Part shown: positions 47,809 through 54,735 of the stretch, piece by piece
Position numbering within the stretch: the stretch's first letter is position 1
Layout of the letters: every line of letters starts with the position of its first letter
Assembly (NCBI RefSeq): GCF_002019645.1
Contig: NZ_KV917374.1
Location: 2,368,696 to 2,432,695, forward strand
Source of the DNA: Litchfieldia alkalitelluris
Lineage (GTDB): Bacteria; Bacillota; Bacilli; Bacillales; Bacillaceae_L
Length of the DNA stretch: 64,000 bases
Direction: 5' to 3'
The notes under the pieces: generated by a model
Databases searched by the model: none
Seen by the model: only the letters and a program-made list of their open reading frames with translations
Told to the model about the DNA's origin: nothing
Translations under genes and position numbers: made by a program

Positions 47809-49590
47809 ATGAGAAAAATAAAAAACCGAATGATATTTATACTTATACTAATCACGTTAATCCTAACTGGTTTAGTAGGACGCCTAGTTCAACTTCAACT
47901 GGTGAGCACAGAATCATTTACTTCTGAAGATATAAACCTTATCGAGGCAAGTGTTTCACAGCGCTCACAAGAAATTGTCATAGACCAAGGCAGAGGACGT
48001 TTTATTGATCGACACTCCGAAGCACTAACACATGAATATTACCCAAGTCTTGTTCTCTTTCCATTCTTAAAAAATATTGATTGGCCGGTCGAACAGCTAT
48101 CACAGATAATAGGTGTTCCTTCAAGTAAGATTATGGCCAGTATCATTGAGGCAAAAGAGCCGCTTGTTTACGGAGAAGAAAAGCCACTGGAGTTAACTGA
48201 GGGTCAAATGACTAGAATTAATGACCTTCAAATCCCTGGTGTATTTGCCATCTATCGGCAGTATGCAGTGGATGATAACATAGCAGAGCATTTACTTGGT
48301 ATTGTGAGAGAAAATCATGAGCTACTTCAAAAGAGATACCCAGATAAACCTTATTTATCGTCTAGAACCAAATTGGGCGTAACTGGTCTTCAAGCTGCAT
48401 TTGATGAGTTTCTTATACCTGAAGGAGAAGCAAAATTACTTTATCACGTAGCAGGGGATGGAAATCCACTGTTTGGAATAGATGTGAAATATACTGCTCC
48501 AGCTAATCCTTATTATCCAGTATCAATTAAAACCACTTTAGACAGAGAGATGCAAGAACTTGCAGAGCAGTTAGTACAGCAACATGGCCTTATAAAAGGA
48601 GGATTAGTATTATTAGATATCGAGACTTCTGATATTCTAGCAATGGTTAGTGCACCAACTATTAACCAATCAAATCCATTTGGAGATGGAAGTGCTCAAA
48701 ATCTCATGCTTCAACCACACTTTCCTGGCTCTGTTTTTAAAACAGTGACTGCAGCTGCGGTAATTGAAAAAAACATTGATCTTAAAGGGAGAACTTTTAA
48801 TTGCGACTTAGATTTATACGGTGAAGCTAACCCGATTTACAAGCTAGGTGTTCTCGATTTTAGAGAAAGCTTTGCGAAAAGCTGTAACTATACTTTCTCA
48901 ACTCTTGCAGAGGAATTAATCACAGATGATAGTGATGTAATCGAAGAATATTCGGCAAAGCTTGGTTTAATAGATCCTGTTGGTTGGCATGGAGATGTGT
49001 TTAGGCTTCAGGATTTCAAACAATTTGCTACTGAATATGAGGGTGCTATATGGGGTGATGAAAAGGATAAATCAGTACCCCGGGCAATCGCGCAAATTTC
49101 AGTGGGTCAGAAAGATGTCAGAATCACACCATTAGCAATTGCTAATATGATGGCTACTATTGCTCGTGGTGGTGAAAAGAAACAAGTGAGAGCTGTTACA
49201 GATGTGTTGTACAAAAATGGTACTAACCTTTTTTCGTTCCCTGAACAAAAGATAAAGGATGATCAACAAATTTCACCTTATACAGCTATGCAGCTTCAAG
49301 AGTTACTGCGAGAAGTTGTGAAATCTGGGACAGGTACAAAGTTTCAATCCTTACCCTATGAGGTTGCAGGGAAATCTGGGACCGCTGAAATAGGGAAAAT
49401 GGTGAACAAAGAGCACTTGGTTAACAAATGGTTTGCTGGATACTTTCCAGTTGAAACGCCTAAATATGCCTTAGTGGTTGTGGATTTAGAGCAGGTTTCA
49501 CGACTATCACCTACTAACGATATTTATTATGATATGGTCAATGGCATACATAAGTTAGATCAGTCACAAGAGGGAGTACAAGAGAGTTAA
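47809..49590 (+). CDS. pbpI: Class B penicillin-binding protein (PbpI, PBP4b-like transpeptidase)
   Basis: 593 residues. Membrane anchor (about 7-26), dimerisation/pedestal region, transpeptidase domain with SxxK in GSVFKTV (Ser near 308), SxN in KSCNYTFS (near 358) and KSG in AGKSGTAEIG (near 521). Cross-links peptidoglycan; yrrR in B. subtilis is in the same place and is expressed in the forespore. The only ribosome binding site lies in the terminator stem upstream. Confidence 0.9.
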   Translation: MRKIKNRMIFILILITLILTGLVGRLVQLQLVSTESFTSEDINLIEASVSQRSQEIVIDQGRGRFIDRHSEALTHEYYPSLVLFPFLKNIDWPVEQLSQIIGVPSSKIMASIIEAKEPLVYGEEKPLELTEGQMTRINDLQIPGVFAIYRQYAVDDNIAEHLLGIVRENHELLQKRYPDKPYLSSRTKLGVTGLQAAFDEFLIPEGEAKLLYHVAGDGNPLFGIDVKYTAPANPYYPVSIKTTLDREMQELAEQLVQQHGLIKGGLVLLDIETSDILAMVSAPTINQSNPFGDGSAQNLMLQPHFPGSVFKTVTAAAVIEKNIDLKGRTFNCDLDLYGEANPIYKLGVLDFRESFAKSCNYTFSTLAEELITDDSDVIEEYSAKLGLIDPVGWHGDVFRLQDFKQFATEYEGAIWGDEKDKSVPRAIAQISVGQKDVRITPLAIANMMATIARGGEKKQVRAVTDVLYKNGTNLFSFPEQKIKDDQQISPYTAMQLQELLREVVKSGTGTKFQSLPYEVAGKSGTAEIGKMVNKEHLVNKWFAGYFPVETPKYALVVVDLEQVSRLSPTNDIYYDMVNGIHKLDQSQEGVQES

Positions 49591-49697
49591 TCACCTGTAA
49601 ATATATTAGAACTTTTAAGTAAATAAAAAAAATGGTTCATCAAATGGGCAACTGATGATAAAATAAGGAGGGAAAAAGAGACAGGAGGGAACATTCT

Positions 49698-50384
49698 TTG
49701 GGATATGATTTAGAAAAGTTATATGTAGGACCTCGGTCAGAAAAACTTCATAAAAGAAGAAAAGTTAATCGCATTCTTAATCTATTAATTATATTTGTAT
49801 TTGCATTAATTCTCTTTTTTGGATGGAGACTATTTTTTTCTAATGCGAATCAAGCAGGAACTGCTGAACAACCATCGACGTCTGAACAGACCCAACCAGC
49901 TTCAGACGGGGAAGACAATTCAGCAGTTGTTGATGACTCTGATAATGAGGAAACAGCTGAAACTAGTGAACCAAGCGAAGAAGAATTAGAGGAAACAACT
50001 GCACCTGAAAGTGAATCTTCTGAGCATGAAACTGTGACTGATGGCGACCCAGATTCAAATATCATTCGCTCGATTGTAAATAATGCTTGGACTCCCATTG
50101 GAACAAAGCAAGAGGGGACTCATACTGTGAATTATGAAAAAGGTTCTGCTGACCGTAATGAAATGGAGCAAGCAATCGGCTACGCAACAGGAAAGAACCA
50201 AGAAGACCTGACTGTATGGCAATTATCACGCAATGGTGAACATCAAGTGGCTGCTACTGTTTCAACAAAGGATAATTCTCATATTTACCGTGTCTATATC
50301 GAGTGGGTTGATAAAGAAGGCTGGAAGCCAATAAAAATTGACGAATTAAGAAAGAATGATAGCGAATACTATACTGGTGAGTAA
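49698..50384 (+). CDS. yrrS: DUF1510 membrane-anchored protein YrrS
   Basis: 228 residues, TTG start eight bases after AGGAGGG. Basic N terminus and one helix (about 28-50), then a low-complexity Ser/Glu/Thr-rich linker (about 52-115) and a C-terminal DUF1510 domain (about 118-220) beginning IIRSIVNNAWTPIGTKQEG. Type II topology, likely envelope-associated. Follows pbpI as in B. subtilis; function unknown. Confidence 0.88.
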   Translation: MGYDLEKLYVGPRSEKLHKRRKVNRILNLLIIFVFALILFFGWRLFFSNANQAGTAEQPSTSEQTQPASDGEDNSAVVDDSDNEETAETSEPSEEELEETTAPESESSEHETVTDGDPDSNIIRSIVNNAWTPIGTKQEGTHTVNYEKGSADRNEMEQAIGYATGKNQEDLTVWQLSRNGEHQVAATVSTKDNSHIYRVYIEWVDKEGWKPIKIDELRKNDSEYYTGE

Positions 50385-50403
50385 CCTTAATACATTAGAT
50401 AAC

Positions 50404-50440
50404 AAAAGTGTAGAGCTAGTAGCCTCTACACTTTTTGCAT
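50404..50440. terminator. Bidirectional terminator between yrrS and yrzA
   Basis: Perfect 12-bp stem AAAAGTGTAGAG / CTCTACACTTTT, A and T runs on both sides. Confidence 0.85.
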
Positions 50441-50466
50441 TCTCTATGTGCTCAGAGAAAAGAATT

Positions 50467-50673
50467 TTAAGATTTTGCTTTAAAATGAACGACTGCACTG
50501 AAAAACTTGCGACCGTCCTCATCAATATGCATTTGATGCGTAACACCATGAACGCCAAGCATGATTGCTTTATTATGCTCAATCTGTTCATTCACTTTTT
50601 TTTCTAGTGTTTTTAAATCAAATGCCTCAAAGAATTCTATTTTATCTTGGATAAAATCAAGTTTGAATTCCAT
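50467..50673 (-). CDS. yrzA: DUF2536 small protein YrzA
   Basis: 68 residues. Begins MEFKLDFIQDKIEFFEAFDL, with the LGVHGVTHQMHIDEDGRKFF core. Matches YrzA (DUF2536), a small beta-rich protein of unknown function. Convergent with yrrS; same order as in B. subtilis. Confidence 0.85.
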   Translation of the reverse strand: MEFKLDFIQDKIEFFEAFDLKTLEKKVNEQIEHNKAIMLGVHGVTHQMHIDEDGRKFFSAVVHFKAKS

Positions 50674-50958
50674 ATATCACACTTCCCTACTTAGTAATTT
50701 ATGAGATTTAGTATATGATATCATGTTGATGTTGAAAAGCTTAATGTATTGGAATGTTTAAAGAGTTCATAAGAAGGGTATTAAATAACATATAGAAATA
50801 ATTGAAAATGATTCGACAAATATGGCGGTTTATTGACAATTGATGGTAAAATAGTTTTTGTTGAGGAACTATTCGAACATGAAGAAACAATTATAATCCA
50901 CTTGATGTAGTAAACCGTAAATTGAAATCATAAAATCAAACAATGAAAGGTGATCGGG

Positions 50959-51666
50959 ATGAAACTAGCAATTATTGGAGCAATGGAAGAAGAAGTAGAA
51001 ATATTAAGAGAACAATTAGAAAATAGAGAATCAATCGAGATTGCAGGCTGTGAGTTTTCAACAGGTACTTTAAATGGACAGGAGATTGTTGTATTAAAAT
51101 CAGGCATCGGAAAAGTAAATGCTGCTTTATCAACCAGTATTTTATTACAGCAGTTTAAGCCTGCATACGTTATTAACACAGGATCAGCAGGTGGTTATTT
51201 AGAATCATTAAATGTTGGCGATGTTGTCATCTCATCAGAAGTTTGTCATCATGATGTAGATGTAACAGCATTTGGATATGAATATGGACAAGTTCCAGGT
51301 CTTCCTGCAGCTTTCGAAGCGGATGCTAAACTTGTTGAAGTCGCCCAGAAGGCCGCACAGCGAGTATCAGACGTTCAAGTAGCAACAGGATTAATCGCTA
51401 CTGGGGACTCATTTATGAATGATCCTGGACGTGTTGAATTTGTAAGAAATCAATTTAACGATTTGTATGCAGTTGAAATGGAAGCTGCAGCAATTGCTCA
51501 GGTATGTTATCAATTTAGAATTCCATTTGTGGTTATTCGTTCATTATCAGATATTGCGGGTAAAGAGTCAGATGTATCTTTTGATCAATTCTTAAAAACA
51601 GCTGCTCGTAATTCTTCAGATTTAGTCTTGAAAATGGTTGCAGAGATAAAAAATTCAATCCAGTAA
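50959..51666 (+). CDS. mtnN: 5'-methylthioadenosine/S-adenosylhomocysteine nucleosidase
   Basis: 235 residues from ATG 50959 (AAAGGTGAT upstream). Starts [20 protein letters not shown]; active-site features [11 protein letters not shown] near 76, [15 protein letters not shown] near 173 and RSLSDIAG near 194. Cleaves MTA and SAH in methionine and methyl-cycle recycling. In B. subtilis it sits in yrrT-mtnN-mccA-mccB-yrhC; here only mtnN and yrhC remain. Confidence 0.95.
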   Translation: MKLAIIGAMEEEVEILREQLENRESIEIAGCEFSTGTLNGQEIVVLKSGIGKVNAALSTSILLQQFKPAYVINTGSAGGYLESLNVGDVVISSEVCHHDVDVTAFGYEYGQVPGLPAAFEADAKLVEVAQKAAQRVSDVQVATGLIATGDSFMNDPGRVEFVRNQFNDLYAVEMEAAAIAQVCYQFRIPFVVIRSLSDIAGKESDVSFDQFLKTAARNSSDLVLKMVAEIKNSIQ

Positions 51667-51673
51667 TGTAATA

Positions 51674-51709
51674 AACAAGTGTCCGTATACAGTGGACACT
51701 TGTTTTTTT
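51674..51709 (+). terminator. Terminator after mtnN
   Basis: Perfect 11-bp stem AACAAGTGTCC / GGACACTTGTT with a long T run. Confidence 0.85.
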
Positions 51710-51818
51710 ATAGCAATCTCTGATTGATTAATGGAGAAATTTACATCCATTCACCTTAAAAAGAGTGTGTTATGATAGAAAAGAAGTTTGGCAATTTTTT
51801 AGAAGGTGGATGAAAAAG

Positions 51819-52058
51819 ATGGAATTAGATAAAGTAAAAGATTTGCAAGCGAAAATTGCTGATTTTAAAAGGTTTGCCTTTATATTAATTGCTGTTAGCG
51901 TGTTTTTATATATTGGAGTACTTATTCCAAATGAAGGAAAAACATCTCTACAGATGTATACATTAATGGGAACTACAGTCATGTTTCTAAGTACTGCATT
52001 TATTCTATTCAAAACAGTCATTTCATATAAACGTGAATTAAATCAGCTTGAAGATTAA
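51819..52058 (+). CDS. yrhC: YrhC-family small membrane protein
   Basis: 79 residues from ATG 51819, nine bases after AGGTGG; ATG 51810 is too close to that site. Two membrane helices (about 16-36 and 48-66), beginning MELDKVKDLQAKIADFKRFA. This is the YrhC pattern. Linked in B. subtilis with the cysteine-from-methionine operon, but the mccA-mccB genes are missing here. Confidence 0.8.
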   Translation: MELDKVKDLQAKIADFKRFAFILIAVSVFLYIGVLIPNEGKTSLQMYTLMGTTVMFLSTAFILFKTVISYKRELNQLED

Positions 52059-52092
52059 AAAACTCTTCCTTGTTTTTAGGAAGAGTTTTTTT
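52059..52092 (+). terminator. Terminator after yrhC
   Basis: 12-bp stem AAACTCTTCCT / AGGAAGAGTTT with a T run. Confidence 0.85.
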
Positions 52093-52140
52093 GTGTCCAC
52101 AAGGGATGGAAAAAAATATCAATTAAATGCATATTTAGGG

Positions 52141-52169
52141 TTTACAAAGGTATTGTAGTTGGATATAAT
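52141..52169 (+). promoter_or_regulatory. Strong sigma-A promoter of the YrzI micro-ORF locus
   Basis: TTTACA (52141-52146), 17-bp spacer, TATAAT (52164-52169). Predicted start near 52176. Confidence 0.8.
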
Positions 52170-52178
52170 TACCTTTGT
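52144..52178. promoter_or_regulatory. Operator-like inverted repeat overlapping this promoter
   Basis: ACAAAGGTA (52144-52152) is exactly repeated in inverse as TACCTTTGT (52170-52178), 26 bases centre to centre. One arm overlaps the -35, the other covers the start site, so a bound dimer would block the polymerase. Confidence 0.6.
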
Positions 52179-52215
52179 AGGAAAGATTATCATCTAAAAA
52201 AGGAGGTCGAAGTAA

Positions 52216-52317
52216 ATGATCAAATCAACTGGAATCAAACCATGTGTAACATCTGTTCAAACAATTATATATTCAGCATCCTATTCGACCGACCCGGTGA
52301 TGAGTCTGTTAAAGTAA
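52216..52317 (+). CDS. 33-residue micro-ORF with strong ribosome binding site (possible leader peptide)
   Basis: ATG 52216 nine bases after a full AGGAGG (52201-52206). The peptide begins MIKSTGIKPCVTSVQ and has a Ser/Thr/Tyr-rich middle (YSASYSTDPVMS). No family recognised. It lies between the promoter and two terminator hairpins, the usual place of a regulatory leader peptide, but it could be a functional small protein. Confidence 0.55.
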   Translation: MIKSTGIKPCVTSVQTIIYSASYSTDPVMSLLK

Positions 52318-52344
52318 GAATCCGTAATTTAAATTCTAACACAC

Positions 52345-52379
52345 CGCCACAGGAAGAATAGTCTCTCTGTGGCGTTTTT
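52345..52379 (+). terminator. First of two linked terminator hairpins
   Basis: CGCCACAG (52345-52352) / CTGTGGCG (52367-52374), then TTTTT. Confidence 0.75.
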
Positions 52380-52391
52380 ATGTCTTTTTAT

Positions 52392-52427
52392 ACCACAGGG
52401 AGTTATATCTATTCCTGTGGTTTTTTG
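52392..52427 (+). terminator. Second of two linked terminator hairpins
   Basis: ACCACAGG (52392-52399) / CCTGTGGT (52414-52421), then a T run. Its arms are also complementary to those of the first hairpin (CCACAGGAA 52348-52356 with TTCCTGTGG 52412-52420). Confidence 0.75.
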
Positions 52428-52454
52428 TGTGCTTTTTTTGGAGGTGAAATAATA

Positions 52455-52595
52455 ATGAACTTAAACCTATTCTTTTTAACCATTACTATTAAGAAAAGAA
52501 ATGTACCGATGGAAGAGTACGTCCATGAGGAAAATGTCCAAAGGATGTATGAGCAAATGAAAGAACGTCAATATACAATGATAAATAATTATTAG
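52455..52595 (+). CDS. yrzI: YrzI-family small protein, copy 1
   Basis: 46 residues from ATG 52455, eight bases after GGAGGTGA. Hydrophobic N terminus MNLNLFFLTITIKKR and an acidic/basic amphipathic tail (EENVQRMYEQMKERQYTM). Matches the YrzI family of Bacillus micro-proteins, function unknown. The most diverged of three tandem copies. Confidence 0.85.
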   Translation: MNLNLFFLTITIKKRNVPMEEYVHEENVQRMYEQMKERQYTMINNY

Positions 52596-52647
52596 TCAAA
52601 ATAATGATAATAATTAGTTAGCAAAAATCACAGAAAGGAAGTTTTAT

Positions 52648-52758
52648 ATGACACTGAATTTATTTTTCTTAACAATTTCAATCACCAAACGTCATGAATC
52701 GATAGAAGAAATAGAGCATTATGAAAATGTCAATAAGATGTATGAAGAAATGAAATGA
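52648..52758 (+). CDS. YrzI-family small protein, copy 2, C-terminally truncated by a frameshift
   Basis: 36 residues, AAAGGAAG upstream of ATG 52648. Starts MTLNLFFLTISITKRHESIE and stops after EEMK. The sequence ATGAAATGAAAG contains ATGAA twice; removing one copy would restore the frame into the next codons (KDRQYKMFNIY, ending at 52793), the expected family C terminus. So a 5-bp duplication has shortened this copy. It may still be translated. Confidence 0.8.
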   Translation: MTLNLFFLTISITKRHESIEEIEHYENVNKMYEEMK

Positions 52759-52832
52759 AAGACCGTCAATATAAGATGTTTAATATTTATTAATACTTGT
52801 GTAAATAAGAAAGTGAAAGGAGAGGAATGGAA

Positions 52833-52970
52833 ATGACTTTAAATTTATTCTTTTTAACGATCTCAATTAAAAAACGTCATGAATCTATAGAAGAAATTGA
52901 ACACTATGAAAACGTCAATAAGATGTACGAAGAAATGAAAAACCGTCAGTTTTATAACTACCATTTGTAA
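52833..52970 (+). CDS. YrzI-family small protein, copy 3
   Basis: 45 residues, ATG 52833 seven bases after AGGAGAGG (an in-frame ATG at 52827 is too near). MTLNLFFLTISIKKRHESIE is almost identical to copy 2, and the full tail ending NRQFYNYHL is present. A recent duplication of copy 2 is likely. Confidence 0.85.
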   Translation: MTLNLFFLTISIKKRHESIEEIEHYENVNKMYEEMKNRQFYNYHL

Positions 52971-53030
52971 TTACTGGAAGTAAGGTAAATAAGTAAGTGT
53001 TTTATAAAAATTAGAAAGGTGGTAATGAAA

Positions 53031-53090
53031 ATGATTAAAAGAAAATTAATTTTTACAAATTGGCTGCTTGTGGAGAAAGATTCCACCTAA
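53031..53090 (+). CDS. 19-residue micro-ORF
   Basis: ATG 53031 eight bases after AAAGGTGG. Peptide MIKRKLIFTNWLLVEKDST: basic start, short hydrophobic centre, charged end. No family known. Lies in the run of micro-ORFs downstream of the YrzI copies, before one common terminator. Confidence 0.5.
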   Translation: MIKRKLIFTNWLLVEKDST

Positions 53091-53119
53091 CTGATTTTGA
53101 CATAAGGAGGAATACTGAG

Positions 53120-53173
53120 ATGCTATCGTTTCGTGTATTGTTGTTAACTATGTTTTTTAAGAAAAAATCTTAA
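53120..53173 (+). CDS. 17-residue hydrophobic micro-ORF with strong ribosome binding site
   Basis: AAGGAGG (53104-53110) nine bases before ATG 53120. Peptide MLSFRVLLLTMFFKKKS resembles only the hydrophobic-then-basic head of YrzI. It could be a degenerate YrzI or a membrane micro-peptide. Confidence 0.5.
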   Translation: MLSFRVLLLTMFFKKKS

Positions 53174-53185
53174 GTATATCAAACC

Positions 53186-53231
53186 AAGTGCCTAGCACAT
53201 CATTGGAGATCATTTGCTAGGCACTTTTTTC
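53186..53231 (+). terminator. Terminator closing the YrzI locus
   Basis: Perfect 12-bp stem AAGTGCCTAGCA / TGCTAGGCACTT with six T residues. Confidence 0.85.
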
Positions 53232-53349
53232 ATTACTTCACAAAATGGTCAAATAAACTTAACAGTTCGTTCAAATCCACCTTCTTTTTACACCATCGAT
53301 AAATGGTAAAGTTAAAGTAATAACACATTGTCATGGAGGTGTTTGAACA

Positions 53350-53430
53350 ATGTTATCAATCGTTTTAGGACTAGTGATTGTGGTTACAATTGGTTTAATT
53401 ATAGGTACCGAAGTAAGTGTTGAAGGTTAA
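53350..53430 (+). CDS. 26-residue single-helix membrane micro-protein
   Basis: ATG 53350 nine bases after TGGAGGT. The peptide is almost entirely one membrane helix (LSIVLGLVIVVTIGLIIG) with a short acidic end (TEVSVEG). No family recognised; it could be a regulatory or toxin-like micro-protein. Its own terminator follows. Confidence 0.55.
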   Translation: MLSIVLGLVIVVTIGLIIGTEVSVEG

Positions 53431-53439
53431 TGATATATA

Positions 53440-53480
53440 AAGAGGGAGATGACGTTGATACAGTCATCTCCCTTTTTATT
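53440..53480. terminator. Bidirectional terminator between the 26-residue ORF and fluC
   Basis: Stem GGGAGATGAC (53444-53453) / GTCATCTCCC (53463-53472), then TTTTT; the fluC stop overlaps its end. Confidence 0.8.
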
Positions 53481-53832
53481 TAAGCAGGTAAAAGCCGAGT
53501 ATAAATAATATTGTACTACCAATGAAAGATAAAGATACATATATAGCAAGGCTACGATAATGCTTTTTTAAAAGTAAGTCAATTGCTTCCATGCTGAAGG
53601 TGGAAAAGGTGGTGAATGCGCCAAAAAAACCGATTGAAACAAACTGTTGGATACTCGGTGAAATGGTGGGAGTTATTAACGATAAAGTAATCCCTAATCC
53701 AAACGAACCAATAATGTTTACAATTAGCATGGCTAGTGGAAAAGGTGGATTTGATATTCGCTTCATGAGTAGTATTCCAAGGTAGTAGCGAAAAATCGCA
53801 CCAAGAGCTCCTCCTAACCCTACGTAAATCAT
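53476..53832 (-). CDS. fluC2: Fluoride channel subunit FluC/CrcB (second of pair)
   Basis: 118 residues, four membrane helices. GGALGAIFRYYLG at the start and the fluoride-pore motif GFFGAFTTFSTFSME near 72. Fluc channels expel F- passively as dual-topology dimers; when two genes sit together, as here, they usually form a heterodimer of opposite topology. The start is one base after the end of the first subunit gene. Confidence 0.92.
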   Translation of the reverse strand: MIYVGLGGALGAIFRYYLGILLMKRISNPPFPLAMLIVNIIGSFGLGITLSLITPTISPSIQQFVSIGFFGAFTTFSTFSMEAIDLLLKKHYRSLAIYVSLSFIGSTILFILGFYLLK

Positions 53833-53833
53833 C

Positions 53834-54235
53834 TTAATTCACTTCTTTCTTAAAAATAAATTGTTCTCCAAGCTTGTTCCCAAAGACGTATCCAGCTAGT
53901 CCTAGACCAATTCCACCTAGTAATGTAAAGAATAAATAAGCCACCATTGGCCATATAGAATTAGATGTAAGATAAAAAATATCTGCTGCTAAGGTGGACA
54001 TTGTTGTAAAACCACCGCAAAAACCGACCCCAAGGCTAAGTTTAAGCCATTCTTTTTCTCGATTGTGAACCAAAAAACCTGTCAACAGTCCGAGAACTAA
54101 GCTCCCTGTTATGTTGACAATGATTGTAGCAAATGGAAATGTGTATGCTTGGGTTAGATTTGTTTGGATTAAAAAACGAAGTATACTACCAATTGCACCA
54201 CCGATTCCAACTAGTATAATTTTATAAAATGCCAT
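53834..54235 (-). CDS. fluC1: Fluoride channel subunit FluC/CrcB (first of pair)
   Basis: 133 residues, four helices, GGAIGSILRFLIQ start and the pore motif GFCGGFTTMSTLAAD near 75. Basic ends of helices differ from the second subunit, consistent with opposite topology. I see no fluoride (crcB) riboswitch in the upstream sequence. Confidence 0.92.
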   Translation of the reverse strand: MAFYKIILVGIGGAIGSILRFLIQTNLTQAYTFPFATIIVNITGSLVLGLLTGFLVHNREKEWLKLSLGVGFCGGFTTMSTLAADIFYLTSNSIWPMVAYLFFTLLGGIGLGLAGYVFGNKLGEQFIFKKEVN

Positions 54236-54326
54236 TAGTATTCACCATCTTAGAGTATTAAGTTATTAATTAGAGTAACATACTTCTATTTTAGTTAAAA
54301 TTATTTTATATACAATACAGGTTGGT

Positions 54327-54489
54327 CCCTGAAAATAACCTAGGTGTGGATTTCCATGAACTGCGGGTCCACTTGCTTTCCGCGGGGCGATCCCGCAGGA
54401 GTCAAGTGGCTCTCCGCTCATTCCACACTATGGTAGACATTTTTCATACTTCATGGTGGGAGTTAAATTAGCGTGGGTGTCTACCCTGT
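54327..54489. repeat. Dispersed element A, inverted, internally shortened
   Basis: Reverse copy with GTCCACTTGCTTTCCGCGGG, CGATCCCGCAGGAGTCAAGTGG, CTCTCCGCTCATTCCACAC and, at the far end, GTCTACCCT. Confidence 0.85.
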
Positions 54490-54526
54490 TAGGGATAAGC
54501 CTACTTGGGGCAACTCCTCAAAGTGA

Positions 54527-54682
54527 GCCTATGATTCAGTTCCTCCTTGTTTTCGCTACGGCAAGTAAATCATAGAGAGTCTATGATTCACTTCCACCTT
54601 GTTTTCGCAACGGCAAGTAAATCATAGAGAGCCTATGATTCACTTCCATCTTGTTTTCGCTTCAGCAACTAAATCATAGAGT
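54527..54682. repeat. Tandem array, 52-bp unit, three copies (array 3)
   Basis: Units start GCCTATGATTCACTTCC at 54527, 54579 and 54631, exactly 52 bases apart. Each has the inverted repeat CTATGATT...AATCATAG. Sequence is unrelated to array 1, but the period is identical. Confidence 0.92.
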
Positions 54683-54696
54683 GCAAAATCAAAATA

Positions 54697-54721
54697 AAAA
54701 GCCCCAATGAGGAGCTTTTTG
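54697..54721 (-). terminator. Terminator of mgtE (minus strand)
   Basis: AAAAGC / GCTTTTT arms around CCCCAATGAGGA; T-rich in the minus strand. Confidence 0.6.
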
Positions 54722-54735
54722 ATCATAAGATTTTA

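Noticed and set aside
54236-54330. Fluoride riboswitch upstream of fluC
   Set aside because: The conserved crcB motif elements could not be found by eye on the minus strand.
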